Shown: positions 1 through 11,845 of the stretch, piece by piece
Numbering within the stretch: the first letter of the stretch is position 1
How the letters are laid out: each line of letters starts with the position of its first letter
Source: Aplectana chamaeleonis
Lineage: Eukaryota; Nematoda; Chromadorea; Rhabditida; Cosmocercidae
Direction of reading: 5' to 3'
NCBI GenBank assembly: GCA_029168955.1
Contig: JAPDOI010000271.1
Span: 152,001-216,000 of the forward strand
DNA: 64,000 bases
Notes under the pieces: model-generated
Database searches by the model: none
What the model was told of the DNA's origin: nothing
Seen by the model: the letters and a program-made list of their open reading frames with translations, nothing else
Position numbers and translations under genes: made by a program

Positions 1-213
1 CTGCGTTTTCGGTGCTGCCCACGTCTCCGATCCGTACATCATGATAGGGCGAATAGCGGATAGGTAGACGCGCAGCTTGACTTCCTTCGCGATGGTGGTA
101 GACCACAAACACTTGGTTAGAGAATTAAATGCAGACGTAGCTTTCGCACATCGTTGTCGAATAGCCGCTGCATAACTACCATCGTTCTTCAACAAACTGC
201 CCGAATAACAGCC
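1..213 (-). pseudogene. RTE retrotransposon RT C-terminal fragment
   Basis: On the minus strand this matches almost base for base the RTE copy at 23519-23727, which encodes the region after the reverse transcriptase catalytic core (the stretch around KEVKLRVYLSAIRPIMMYGSE). The match stops near 213. The other side is cut by the window edge, so the true extent is unknown. It is a decayed fragment with no complete reading frame of its own. The identity comes from the internal match plus the RTE family pattern. Confidence 0.8.
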
Positions 214-1080
214 CAATATCCTGACATGTTTAGACAAATATATTAACAATGTTGCTGGTATAAAAGGCTTCTCATTTCAGAGCGTGTTTCAGTCAGCTCT
301 TCGGAGTCGGACCTGGAAGGTGGCCTCGAGTCGTTCACCAGAAGATCCACCGGATACCGGAGGGTAATTTTTGTCGCCGAGGGGAGGGGCTCCCCACGGC
401 TCGGGGGGGGGGGGTGGTACCCAACTGTGGGGTCACCTCCCCACGGTCCACGGTGGGGTGCACCCACTGCGGACCGTGGCAGTGGGGTGACCCCCCTCTG
501 GGGACCCCAAAGCGGATTGCCACAGTGGCATGTCTCCAGGGCATGTCAAGCAGGAAAATTTTTGTGATGGTGAGCTCACGGCGAAATTTCAGTGATGGTG
601 CGCGTCTCGGAACACTGCCGACGGTGAGCGCACCTTGTCGCCCTCGGACGCGCGCTGGGAGCAGCATATGTCCCGTGGACTGGGGTTTCAAACGCAAAAC
701 TGGCAGCAGCACATGCTGCGGTGGTTCCGCCCCGTTACGCACACTTTTTCAGCAGCTAGGGCACGGCCTTGGCCTAGAAACCTCCATGATGTGTCCTAGC
801 TGCTCAGCGATTATGCGAGTAAGCATTAGTTAGAGGCAAACTCAAGAAGAATGCTAATGTTTTCGAGGCGTACGCATTAAAGATTGAGGAAGAATCGCTA
901 TTTAACCCACCCGGAAACCTTCATCATATGTGAGCCAAATGTTCTCCCTGATCACCTTCTTCCCATCACAGAGAAGCGTACTGTATTCCTCGAAGTAAAC
1001 ACAGGTGTTGTTCTGAATCGTAATCGTTGTGAAAGAAAAATCTGCGTCAATGTAAGATTCGGAAAGAGGTAGGACTCTAA
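214..1080. other. Unassigned DNA with a GC-rich block
   Basis: No gene is recognised. At 401-512 there is a very GC-rich patch with a G run and several short self-complementary pieces (GTGGGG against CCCCAC). The reading frames crossing it are probably by-products of its GC content. The AT-richer part from 840 to 1080 holds nothing recognised. Confidence 0.5.
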
Positions 1081-1094
1081 GAGAGGACAACCCT

Positions 1095-1334
1095 CTCAGG
1101 CGATTATCAGCTCCGAGCCGCCTGACAGTTCGGCTCGCTCTCCCAATCTGCTGGTCGGCTCCAGTTGCTGTCCGGGCCGCTGCTGTTGTTTCTCAGGCCA
1201 CTGCTGTTGTTGTCCGGGCTCCTCCAGTTGGCCCGAACAGCAACAGCAGTGGCCCGGAGATTAGAAGAACGAGCCGAACTGTCAGGTGGCTTCGATTCCT
1301 GTTCGGTGCTGCTCGGGGCCGCGAATCGCCTGAG
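1095..1334. repeat. Imperfect foldback element
   Basis: Three nested inverted segments share one centre: 1095-1105 with 1324-1334, 1115-1136 with 1271-1292, and 1172-1188 with 1241-1257. Each pair matches with only one or a few mismatches, giving a long interrupted hairpin. The inner arms carry CTGCTGTTG motifs that are also partly repeated in tandem. No target duplication was found, so the mobile family is not assigned. Confidence 0.7.
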
Positions 1335-1530
1335 CTGCTACAGAGGTTTGCTCGTGCGTGTGAGTTTGTCGTGTATGTTCGACCGTTTATTCGACATCAC
1401 CTTTTACAAAGGCCTCCTCTCCGGGGGAGGAGACTAAACAACCTCTATTTGGACAAATCTAGACGAAAATTTTTCTCGAAATTCTGCCGCCGTGCCATCG
1501 ATTTTCAGAGAAACTAAAAAAAATCTCCGG

Positions 1531-1727
1531 GCTCTATCTTAAGGGGGGGGGTACTCAAGTAGAAGTCAAAAAATGAAATGAACCAACACTAGATAACGCT
1601 ATCAATCCAAGTATTTCTATAGAATTTGATCGACAACAATGACTGGTAGAAGTATCAGGTATCTTTTATCAGGTGTGGTTCGTTTCATTTCTTAACTTAC
1701 TTGAGTGCCCCCCCCTCAGAACAGAGC
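1531..1727. mobile_element. MITE with about 45-bp terminal inverted repeats
   Basis: The left end runs GCTCTATCTTAAGGGGGG, then ACTCAAGT and an AATGAAATGAACCA block. The right end is its reverse complement with few mismatches, closing with ACAGAGC. The element is 197 bp and non-coding. The long G and C runs are part of the inverted repeats. The superfamily is not determined. Confidence 0.75.
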
Positions 1728-2092
1728 CAATCTTCGATCAAGCCAAGTTTTGTATTTTTCGGCGAAGAGTTAGCACAATTACTAGGCAACAGATTGCCGC
1801 CATTTAAACATGAACTTTACTGCTACGGTGATCGCCTTGAGCAAAATATTATATAACTGTTGGTATGGAGGTAGTTCGGAGGGGCCACTCAGGATTCAGT
1901 TGGTGAATGAATGATACCGCATTCAGGAATCGAAGTATTTCCATGGAGTTCCATGAAAACAATGACTGATTACGCTATCAGGGCCAGTAGCAATCCCCGA
2001 ATGTGGTGACTTTAAAGATGCAGCGAACCTGAGGTCGGTGACGCCTAGATTACTCCTACGATTGCCACCTTAGAACAAGACGCATTCTCGAA
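1728..2092. repeat. Dispersed repeat (partial copy)
   Basis: Bases 1978-2092 resemble 31353-31470, sharing GTGGTGACTTTAAA and GAGGTCGGTGACGCCTAGAT, with the same order and spacing. The upstream part (1861-1978) also echoes 1600-1650. This is an uncharacterised dispersed repeat with no coding signal. Confidence 0.6.
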
Positions 2093-2402
2093 GAGTAGAG
2101 TTTATCGGGTCACCGAGGCATCATTGGGAAGATATGGGCGAGCGAATGCCTCGAATTCCACCAAAAGAGGCCGGCCTTCTGACAGCCATGTGGCATAAAA
2201 TGAAAAAGAAAGAAGCTTCTCAACAAGCTATATCGCGTAAATGAGTGGAAGTCGATGTATCATTTGTTGATAAGCTACCTTCTTTTCTCATTCGAGGCCA
2301 CATGGCTGTCGGAAGGCCGCCCTCTTTTGGTGGAATTCGAGGCATTCGATCTCCCATATCTTCCCAATGATGCGTCGGTGACCCGAAAAACTCTACCCAC
2401 GT
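2093..2402. mobile_element. Foldback element with about 110-bp arms
   Basis: The left arm at about 2093-2230 and the right arm at about 2264-2402 are reverse complements with only a handful of mismatches over the core (for example GAATTCCACCAAAAGAGG against CCTCTTTTGGTGGAATTC). The loop is about 35 bp. It has the shape of a non-autonomous foldback transposon. The left arm abuts the dispersed repeat at 1978-2092. Confidence 0.8.
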
Positions 2403-2490
2403 GCTCAGGCGGGCCCAGCCAATGATTCAAACTCAAAAAACGGTGAGTGGTTTTCAGCGCGTACGATGCCTTTAAAGCAGTTATGTCTCG

Positions 2491-2623
<133 letters not shown>

Positions 2624-2873
2624 CCTGTGTGCCGCGTGGATCTTAGGAACTGCCGATCAAAACTGTTATGAAATGGTACTAACATTCAGGTGGGTACGAC
2701 ATCTACCGATTACCAAAGAATCAGCCCACCTCTTTCGCGCCTCAGGAAAATCGAGTTTGTCCGTGGGGCGCACTTTTGACCGTGGGTCATGAAAACCTCT
2801 ATGGCATCTAGCGCTATAGGAACAACACACTAATCAAAGCGAAGGGCCTTCAGTAGTAGTGTATGGGACACCG

Positions 2874-3240
2874 TGCAGAGCCGGTAGTGTTCGGAGAGTG
2901 TGCAGTATTTCAGTGAGAGTGTGCAGAGCGTCATAGCAAGTGTGCAAGACCTCAGTACTGCGCAGAACTCCAGTGACAGCATGCAAGACGTTCTAGAAAA
3001 TCTGCAGAGTCCCATCTGGCGTACGCAGGACGTCATAGAAAGTGTTCTGGACCCTCGTAGTAGTGTGCAGTACGTTAGCGGGTGTGTAAGGGTATCATAC
3101 AATGTGTGCAGGACCTAGGTCGTTCCAAATGGAGTGTGCTGGATGTATTGAAACAGTCATGTGTTTAGGAAAGCGTGCGACAGGTTTTGAGAAGTGGGCA
3201 GAACTCCACAGACAATTTTCCACCAATCTTGAAAAGCGTG
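2874..3240. repeat. Degenerate 21-bp minisatellite
   Basis: Units of about 21 bp begin GTGCAG or a variant, followed by ACNTCAG and ending in AGT. The clearest run is 2899-3113. More decayed units (GCGTGCGACAGG, GGGCAGAACTCCA) reach to about 3240. The period is a multiple of three, so an open frame with a 7-residue repeat persists, but I see no sign that it is a gene. Confidence 0.75.
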
Positions 3241-3281
3241 CACCACCTTGACTTTCGCTACCTTTTCTACCTGTTCCCCTC

Positions 3282-3775
3282 TCAAAGGCAGTGTTCACGA
3301 TGAAAATCGTTCTCCTGTTTCCCCGTCTATCTTGAAAACGGCCCCATGCTGATTCCAATGATGTCTCTGAAATCGTGCAAGACCTTCTAGGAACGGTGTT
3401 ATGGTCCCTCGAAAATTGAGCTAAGGAAACATGGTGGACGAGTTGTCCGAGGCTTGTAACTTTCGTCCTTTGCAGCCGATGTATGCGAGCTGACCTGAGT
3501 AAAGAGAGAAGTTGAGAATGAAGGGAAGAACGGGGCTGATGATTGGATATCATCGCACATCTCTCGATCTCGAGCATTTCTTTGTTCACGTCGGTGGGCG
3601 TGTGTTGCGCTTTTGGGGTTTGCTTTGCGCTCGAAGTGACAACTTCGGGCTCTTTTGGAGCTTTTCCTGGCTCGTTTTCATGCTTTCTTTCGACGTCAAC
3701 GTTACAGTGTGCCCCTCCACTACCAATTCCTAGTGGAAACTAAAACACATTTTTTATCGTGAACACTGTTTTTAA
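3282..3775. mobile_element. AAGGCAG-end MITE, family A, copy 1
   Basis: The ends read AAAGGCAGTGTTCACGATGA on the left and the reverse complement, slightly decayed, on the right. The interior is the reverse complement of 8239-8726 over nearly its full length (for example the block around CTTTACTCAGGTCAGCTCGC). It is non-coding, about 490 bp. Confidence 0.85.
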
Positions 3776-4765
3776 ATCAACCCCTTAGTTGTTTCTGTTT
3801 AATTCATGTGTTAGGTACTTGCTAATATGGGGCTAGCAATTAACTTAGATATCTTAGATAAGACACAGGTGACTCGATTCGGTCCGGTTCTGGATTGAAA
3901 TCTTCTGAATTTCTCGCCCAAGCGGTCATGTCCCGTGACGATGCCCATGGCACAATAAGCTACCTCAATCGGTCTCAAATTCCTTCGATATGCGAGTTTA
4001 TCAAAATCAGCTTCCACAGAGAAACAAGCATCGAAATATTCTTTCTATTGAGAACTGAAGCACGGAGATGGTTGATAATGGAATGGCTACGTGCACAACG
4101 AAGGAGTGGTTGTTCTTCTCATGACAGTAGTGAATATCGAACGACAGCTTGAAAGTCTTACAAAACTGAGTATAGAGCAGAAGTATAACTGAGGATGTTG
4201 GGTGGGGGCTCACAGCTTTAAAATGCTCACGAAGACACTAGAGACAGGCGGAGAACGATTTCAGCAACGCAAGCCAGGTACAGTCAGTATTCTCCTACTG
4301 GATTATTATTTTCTGAGGTTCGCATCCAAGGTTTCAGACTCCTAACCGAATATCTAGAAGCGTTCTCTGCTTAGAATAGCCTAGTCGAACTATTTAGCAA
4401 GTTTCAGAGTACTCCACGGCATAATCGAAGTTTAATGCCGTTCGGACCATTGATCTGTAGCGAAAAGTTGAAAGAAGTGAAAGACTTCTCGAGCGATAAC
4501 TTCGCTCGGTCTCGCTAGTAACGATGTATTAGTTTATGGAAAGAAATCATTGGTTATTGAATGAGAGCTGCAGGCACAATGAGCTGCGACGAAACGTGTG
4601 AATGAAACAGCACAAAAATTTATAGGTCTCTTCCGTTTTTTTAGTTAACTGCAAATACCGTGCGGTACCGATTACCACGATAGCCGTAATGACGTGCGTG
4701 ACGGTGTATATGCAGAATCTGTCGTAGCAGCGACGCCTATTTTATTGATTCGAAATGGAAATCCT
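3776..4765. other. Unassigned DNA
   Basis: No gene or clear repeat structure is recognised across about 1 kb. Short open frames here lack splice context or any familiar motif. Confidence 0.5.
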
Positions 4766-5662
4766 TAAAGGCAGTGTCCTCGATAAAAACCATGTCTGTT
4801 TTTTTGGTGGATATCGGCAGCTGTGGGGCCTAGCGCAACCCTTTCGAAGCTAACCGTCGCGGTGGCTGCGGAGGGTGAAACCCATATTTTAATCATTCTC
4901 AAACAACTAAATCCGTCAGAAAGCGCAGATGTACATTTCGATTAGCCTCATATTTTAGAAAAAAAGGGCCTCGCTCGAGTCCTTTTTGAAAGAAAGTGGT
5001 TAAGTTCCGTTTTTACGGCGAGTTGATCGTCTAACGAACAACTCGTCCATCGCGCTCACATGGCAGGACAGCAAAGTAACTTAAAAAGAGATTTGCTTTC
5101 CTATAGAAGCAGTGAAGGCTTCCAATATTGTTTAGGAGCTTCTCGCTCCCAGAAGTCTCAACCTTCCTCTAAATGTAGAGCACCCCGTACACTTGGACGA
5201 GTTACAACCCGCAGCCGCCGTGATGGTTAGCTGCGAGTGCGCAACCCTAACTTTGAAAAAACCAAGAAAAATGAGCTCGGAACGGTCCTCTACAGCCCCA
5301 AAGTTGGACACCCGTCAGCTCGTCACCCCCAGATGCACTTTCCACGCCCACTAACGTGAATAAATGAATGCTCGAGATTAAGAGATGAGCGATAGTTTCC
5401 GATCAATAGCCCCGTTCTTCCCTTTATTCCCAACTTCTCTCTTTACTCAGGTCAGCTCGCTTACATCGGTCGCAAAAGACGGAAGTTACAAGCCTCGGAC
5501 AACTCGTCCACCATGCTTCCTTAGTTCAATTTTTGAGGGACCATAACTCCGTTCCTAGAAGGTCTTGTACGATTCCAAAAACATCATTGGAATTAGCATG
5601 GGACCGTCTTCAAGATAGGCGGAAAAGCAGAAAAACGATTCTTATCGTGAACACTGCCTTTA
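4766..5662. mobile_element. Chimeric AAGGCAG-end element
   Basis: The left end is TTAAAGGCAGTGTCCTCGAT and the right end is TCGTGAACACTGCCTTTAA. From about 5345 to 5662 it is family A sequence, in the orientation of copy 3 at 8239. The left part is different and contains its own inverted segments (4840-4870 with 5209-5245), so two related elements appear fused or nested. Non-coding. Confidence 0.65.
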
Positions 5663-5689
5663 AAAGCTTCTACGTTTCTTTCGAAAAGC

Positions 5690-7380
5690 GTTAATTTGAC
5701 AAACGGAGAGTTAATAAGGGTACTGAATCTATCATCGAAGATATTTTGGGTGATCAGACAAAATTTCAACCTTGTTTGTTTATCTGTTTACTCTAATAAT
5801 GAGACTGCTCAATTTCATTTCTTTATTCAGAATTTCGACCGACACGGTCAACCCACACCCTTTCTCTTGATAGTCTTCGTGCCCTCAACGCTTTCACGGT
5901 TCACATTGTATGAGAACGTTTTGTTGCTGGACTTATTCTTGTACTGATTTGATCCAAATCACGCTCGACTCAAAACTCCTTCTGGCGCGTGATTTGACTC
6001 TGATAACACTATGTAACAAATTTTCACTTTTTTTCTGTTCCTGGGTTGAAATTGTGTTTTCTTAACCCGTTAGGTCTAGAACAGACAGGGAATCGCCGTT
6101 ATTCCAGGAAAACTTCGCTTTTGTGACTAGGACAATGAAATTTGAAAAATCGCGTGTTTATGTAAGACAATTTTTGTTCCTGGCTTCTAAGTGTTATCTT
6201 TCTATTGTTTGTGTCCAATGTATGTGAAAAAAGACTTCAATAAGCACAAACTTTGCTTGAACGACGACAGAACCGTTTTTTTTTGTGAAATTAGAAAGAT
6301 TTTTACTCATTTTCGGCACTGTGATCAGGTGAAAATAACAAATGCACAAGGATTAGACAAACTTAGTCGGAAACCTTTTGACAAGGCTCAGAAATGTGTA
6401 GATTTTCTAGATTTACGATTGTACTGTGAATCACTCTCTCGAAGTTGCACTCAAATGTGGTCCCCCTCATGGTTTCGTTATTTTGTCCTTGGTAACGACG
6501 TTCAAAGTCCAATATATCTGGATGAAAGGGCTCGCCTTGCTCGTTGAATTTTTTAGGATGGGAATCAATGATATGGACTTTCAGAGACATTCTCCATCCC
6601 ATTTTGGCGTAATTCTTTACGAGAAGGCACCAACACCACATAGCTTTCAGCTTTGTGATCATCTAGGAAGCCGTGAACAACTGCAACAAAACTGCTCCAA
6701 ACCGCTCTTGCCGTTCTGTGCAACAGCTTTGCGAAATTCTCACATTTTATGATTCTCTTGATCTGAGGTCCAACGAATATACCAGCCCTGACCTTAGCCA
6801 CGGACAAAGTCGTTACCGAGGACAGTATAATGATACATGATGAGGGACTACATTTGGGTGCAACTTCGAGAGAGTGATTCAAGGTAAAATCGCAAAACTA
6901 GAAAATCTACACATTTCCGAACCATGTTGAGTGGTTTCCGACTGTGTTTGTCTATTCCATATGCATTTTTTTGTTTTTACCTGTTTATAATGCCGAAAAT
7001 GAATAAAAATCTTTGTATTTTCACAAAAAAAACGGGTTTTCTTCGTGCTGTTGTGGTGTAAGCGAAGTTTGTTATCAATGAAGTCATTTTTTCACATACT
7101 TTGGACATAAGCAATCGAAATATAACAATTAGAAGCCAGGAACAAAAATCGTGTTACATAGTGTAATTGATAGAGCGCGTGCCAAATCCATTAGCAGCAA
7201 TCTCACTATATTTTAATGATTACGATGTCTACAAATACCATCATCAGCCAAATCATGTCAATAATTTCACTACATTTAAAAAATCAAGTTTAGAGCCAAA
7301 TCCAATAAAACATTTTCACGACATTTGAGAACAATGCCAAAACCCTAACCTTTTCTGCGGAGCTCAACTTTCAGAAAAAT
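5690..7380. repeat. Dispersed repeat interrupted by a foldback transposon
   Basis: The flanks 5850-6006 and 7164-7380 match sequence in the 17930-18480 region. The part after the insertion is collinear with 18255-18480, while 5850-5945 matches the reverse complement of 17930-18030. The family is uncharacterised and non-coding. The interruption is the element at 6007-7163. Confidence 0.7.
6007..7163. mobile_element. CACTA-like non-autonomous foldback transposon
   Basis: Perfect 11-bp ends CACTATGTAAC and GTTACATAGTG are flanked on both sides by TAA (6004-6006 and 7164-7166). Large inverted arms continue inward to about 6530 and 6760, interrupted on the left by about 150 extra bases. The related repeat near 18255 has a single TAA at this point, so the empty site is visible. 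A CACTA start and a 3-bp duplication fit the CACTA/EnSpm superfamily as known. No transposase is encoded; the open frames in the loop match nothing I recognise. Confidence 0.75.
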
Positions 7381-7591
7381 CAACTCTCACATTTGAACCT
7401 GTTTTCATTGCTTCCACGGATGTGGTCGTATCGGTGAAAACACAGACTCACGGATCTATCACAGCTGTTCCGGAAAATGAGCGATACCACTAGCAAACTA
7501 CCGAATGTTAGGACGAATCCGCAACCACACCCCAGCCTCTTTCTATTGCCGTTAACTATATAAGCTATAATCGGAAGGAATCCGTTTTCCT

Positions 7592-8136
7592 TGAAAGCAG
7601 TGGTCACGATGAAAAACTTTATCGAAAAAACTATGAAAATCAGCTCAGATCGAAGGCAGCTGAAAAACTATGAAGGTAGAGCGTTGAAAAACGGGCTGGA
7701 ATTAGAGTTTCTAGGGCCCAAAGATGCCAGTTTTTGCACACGGGCACAGTGCCACTAAAAAAGTTCGCAGTCTCGTGCCGAGCGGTCAAAAATCATCGAC
7801 ATTCAGAGGAAGAAATAAATACAGGTTTATCTAATAAAAACAATTGAACAATTAAAGCAAGCACTTCTGTCAATGTTTTTCACTAGAGGAGTCAATGTTC
7901 ATTGATTGAAGTTCAATTCCAAGACAGATGATGTTCTTGATATTGGAAATCATCGATGCCGATGGTGTGGAGTGGGCTCGTCCACCATCAAAACACAAGA
8001 AAGTTATGGCTTGAAATTTGGCCCGAAGCAGCGGTTTTTTTGAGATTTTTTCTTATAGATCTTACTACTCTAAACCCAGAAAAGGTTTTAGAATGGAAAA
8101 TAAGACAAGCATACTTTATCGCGGTCACTACCTTTA
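7592..8136. mobile_element. AAGGCAG-end MITE, family B, copy 1
   Basis: The ends are variants of AAAGGCAGTGGTCACGAT. The interior is the reverse complement of the copies at 27107 and 43809 (shared GGGCCCTAGAAACTCTA, TTTTTGACTGCTCGGCA and others). This is the most diverged of the three copies, at 545 bp. Confidence 0.85.
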
Positions 8137-8238
8137 AAGTAAAAGAAAAGATCGAGTTTTTGGCGTGGGTGTGCAGTGTGGACACGAGGTTCCAGGAGCA
8201 AAGGAGCCGTGATTGCGCAGTGTGGACACGCCGTCTCC

Positions 8239-8726
8239 TAAAGGCAATGTTCACAAATGAAAAGGTTTCAGTTTTTACTAGTAATGGATAGTGGAGGGCC
8301 ACACTGTAGCGCAAGCGTCCAAAGAACGCATGAAAATAAGCCAAGAACGGCCCCAAAAGAGCCCGATGTTGCCACTTTGAGAGCGAGGCAAACCCAAGAG
8401 CGCAATGCTCACGATTTGACGTGAACGAATGAAAACTCATGATAATGAGATAAGCGATGGTTTCCCATCAATAGCCCGTTTTCCCCTTCATTCTCTACTT
8501 CTCTCTTTACTCAGGTCAGCTCGCATGCATCGACTGCAAAAGACGTAGGTTGCAAACCTTGGATAACTCGTCCACAAGGCTTCCGCCGCTCAACGATTGA
8601 GGGGCCATAACTCCGTTCCCAGGAGGACTTGTACGGTTCCAGAGACATAATTGGAATCAGCATGGAACTGTTTTCAACAGAGGCGGAGAAGCAGAAAAAC
8701 TATTTTCATCGTGAACATTGCCTTCA
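8239..8726. mobile_element. AAGGCAG-end MITE, family A, copy 3
   Basis: Left end TAAAGGCAATGTTCAC, right end GTGAACATTGCCTTCA. It is full-length relative to copy 1 (3282-3775), in opposite orientation, and lies about 100 bp from a family B copy. Non-coding. Confidence 0.85.
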
Positions 8727-9294
8727 ACTGTTAACTAATCATACGTTTCGATTAACAGTGTTCACACAGGTAAATGCAGGTGCAAATGACTTATCACTTC
8801 GACTGGCAAGTTTTAGGGTTAGAAGCCGATGGGCCACGAAAGTTCTATACCGCTATTCTTGATTTTTTTGCTGTGAAGGGCCAAAAACAAAAAAGTGCCT
8901 ACCCCCGTTCCTCACCTTCGTCACCGCATCTATGCGTGCAACCCTTGAAATAAATTTCTGGTTTCTCAAGAAGGTTCACGATGAAGACAGATGCAGCCAC
9001 TGTAATAATCAGGTGAAAAAGCCAACAGCAACCTCTTTTATCACATTCTTTGTGACCACTTTGCCGTCTTCATCGAACAAGCAGCGTAGAGAGTACGAAG
9101 TCGTTAAATTTCCAAGTAAAACGAGCAATGCTCCAACTGAAATATTTTCACCTGCACGTCAAGCATGGCGGTAGAGTCACAATGAGGAGAGACTGACCTG
9201 TGCAGTTCATGAAATCAAAATGAGAAAGTATGCTGAAAGAGTTTGTGATAAACATCACAGCTTGCGATTGTGTCAGTTCTTGCTTTCTCATATC
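8727..9294. other. Unassigned DNA
   Basis: Nothing recognisable. A short open frame at 8932-9174 has no known motif and no convincing splice sites. Confidence 0.5.
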
Positions 9295-10639
9295 CCTCTG
9301 CCAACGCGTAGCTAGATGCCTCCGAGGGCGCGGCCTGTAACGCCGCCCCATTCCATGTAGCGAGAATTTACGGGTTTTAGCTACGATAGCTAAAACCCGC
9401 ATATTCTTGTGTCAACGGTACAAGGGTGCAAATTCTACGCTTATTCTACGTAAAAACGAAGGCTAAAATTGATACATTGATCTCTTTGTCGCTATAAATG
9501 TGTAGCGAGAATCTACGGATTTCGCGACAGCCTGTGTTGAAATGCAATCCTAAACCCGCGCTGGCTACGCGGAACGCAGGGATGCCGTTCAAACTGTGTT
9601 GGCCCAGTCATTTCACGGAGTGAGTGCTCGACACTCTGTGACTGGCCGTGGAGGGTGACCCGGTGTCGCTCTCTGGGAGACCATGGTGAGGATAATTTTT
9701 TACCATTGGTATGTTGCAGGCCGTGGGGAAGAAACGGCGATGCTGTCGATCGGGATCTCCTTTCTAGTACGGATCAGGAGCAGGGATGTGCGGCAATTGC
9801 CGTTTGCCGGTTGCCGATTGCCGTTTGCCGCCCGTTTTCGGACGATTTTTGTCGATTTTCGTTTGCCGTTTTTCCTCTTAATTTTCGGCGAAATTCGGCA
9901 AAAATTGCGCAATAGATAACAAACGCCGCGATTAGGACGCGTATGGTAAATCCCATGAGCCTTGCAGCGACCGGCTCGAAAGAAGGGAGACAGGCTATAC
10001 GTACTTCAAAACTTCAATCCAGTTGATTTATCTACCGTGCGGTCATGTCAAAGCAATCGCTAGTATTGCAGTGTCATGCTCGTGTGGGTCCTCTGGTCTC
10101 GAAAAGTACCGAGTTCACCACTCTCTCCTTGCTGAGGCTTGATCAGTAAATTATGCACTTCGCCATCTCCTATTATGCTCACAGTCACGCTGAGAAACAT
10201 GCTACCAAGTTGAAAATTGGAGATCTGAGTTAAAAGGGTGGGGGAGGATGTACACGTCGTGGGGAACATTCGTTTAGGTTAAATTCGCTGCCTGACTATA
10301 AACTGGATTGACGGAGTCGACGGTGTTCGGAATAAGGGGTGGCGTACAGTTTGGAAAGGAGGTGGTTCGAGCAAACCGCGGTTTTTTAGGAGTCGTATTG
10401 GTGGGAAGCTTGAAAAACTACCCCATTCAATGTATTTGAGTTATTAGCGCGCAGTTCAGAAGAGATTTAAAAGGTCGCTGGGGCAGAGATGCCGAATATT
10501 TAGCCGTTTCTCAGCAACGTTTCCAAGGCTGTTCGGAAACGTGCGTTTTAGTTGTATTTTTTCAAGTGATTATCTTTGATCTAAATTTCGGATAAACAGT
10601 GAACACACCAGGCACGAAACGAACTCTGAGAAAGTTTCC

Positions 10640-11632
10640 TAATTTATTTATTTATTTAGGTACGCTGTATAAGACACACGCTTAAAAAGAAAAAAAAACT
10701 CGAATGAATAAACATGAGCTCAGATACGCAAAAAACGCCTATGATTTCAGCAAGAGTTTGGCCATTCCCCACTTGAATGTTATCATTGAACTGGAAGTGA
10801 GTGTGCTTTTACTGACACGAAGATACGCTGACCCCGCCCTTACTGTGAAGAATTTGCATCTAATTGTGGTTTTCGGCCTCGCAAATGATATTTTCCTCTC
10901 CCCACCTCGTGTTTTCGAGAGGACTATACTGAAGAAGTGTGAAAATTTAGCACCAGACATCCCGTTCAAAAGCTTGTGCACCATACAAATGTCAAACAAT
11001 TCATGCCGTGACTCGAGGTTCGCTATGTTGAAATATTGGTTCCGAATCCTGGCATTTGGAATTTTAGAGTACAGAAACCCTCCACGCCGTATTAATATCT
11101 TTCTGGTAAAGTTGTTCTGCACCTCCTCTAGGAGAGTGATGTCTTTTTTCTTGTACGGAGAGAAGACAACCGTACCATTTTCAACAAGCGGACGAACGTA
11201 AACCTTGTACACTCTCAAAAGGACGCTACTGTCTTTTGTAGTAGAGCCTTAAAAATTTGATAGGTACGGTTGTGAGCCCTTTTGTACAACTCTTTGTAAT
11301 GAGAATTGAAATCAAGTTTCTCATCATACAAGAAACCGAGATCCTTGATTTGGCTGACTCTCTCAATACCCTGGGCATCTATATTATACGAAGTGGGCAG
11401 CACGGAAGAACCAATACGCATCCAGAAAGACTTTCCGGGAGAAATCGGAATCTGCCATGTCTTTGACCATGCTTGTAAACGATCTATAGCTGTTTGCAAG
11501 CGCTCTGTATCAAGAAGGGTAGAGACCTCCCTGTAAATTTTTAGGTCGTCGGCATATTGTCTACAAACGACCCCATTTTTGTGCAAAATATTACCCAGAT
11601 CAGCAGAAAAAATGTTAAAGAGTATCGGCGAC
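10640..11632 (-). pseudogene. CR1-like retrotransposon, RT 3' fragment
   Basis: Read on minus, the frame opens with SPILFNIFSADLG and reaches the RT catalytic box QYADDLKIY near 11545, then the thumb region. A frameshift near 11215 leads to the C-terminal part with LYKRAHNRTYQIFK upstream and NIANLESRHELFDICMVHK downstream, typical of CR1-clade non-LTR elements. The 3' tail on minus is a (AAAT)n-like run at 10640-10660. The element is 5'-truncated just before the RT palm and is inactive. It lies wholly inside hAT-1, so it inserted after that element or travelled with it. Confidence 0.85.
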
Positions 11633-11751
11633 TAACAACCGTAGGTGCACATTTCTGTTTGCAGGCCCCGCCCAGATGCAGTATGGCTCACGATTAATTT
11701 TATATGAGTTACTCTCAGTTGGTCCTATTTTTGTAAAGGCGCAGCAACCCA

Positions 11752-11845
11752 TCGCGGTGCCGCAGCGGCACTTTCGCGGAGCCGCTCTGGTACCTTTTGC
11801 GGAGCCGGCATGGCTTTATCGCGGAGTCGCAGCGGTGATTTCCGC
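11752..11845. repeat. Short 22-bp tandem repeat
   Basis: Four diverged units of about 22 bp with the core TTTCGCGGAGCCG. Located inside hAT-1. Confidence 0.6.

Noticed and set aside
6363..6882. Paired 100-residue open frames starting MNHSLEVA on both strands
   Set aside because: They are the same arm of the CACTA-like foldback read from each side. No transposase motif.
9655..9919. Small genes at the left end of hAT-1 on both strands
   Set aside because: The frames are made of short GTTTGCCG-type subterminal repeats of the transposon.
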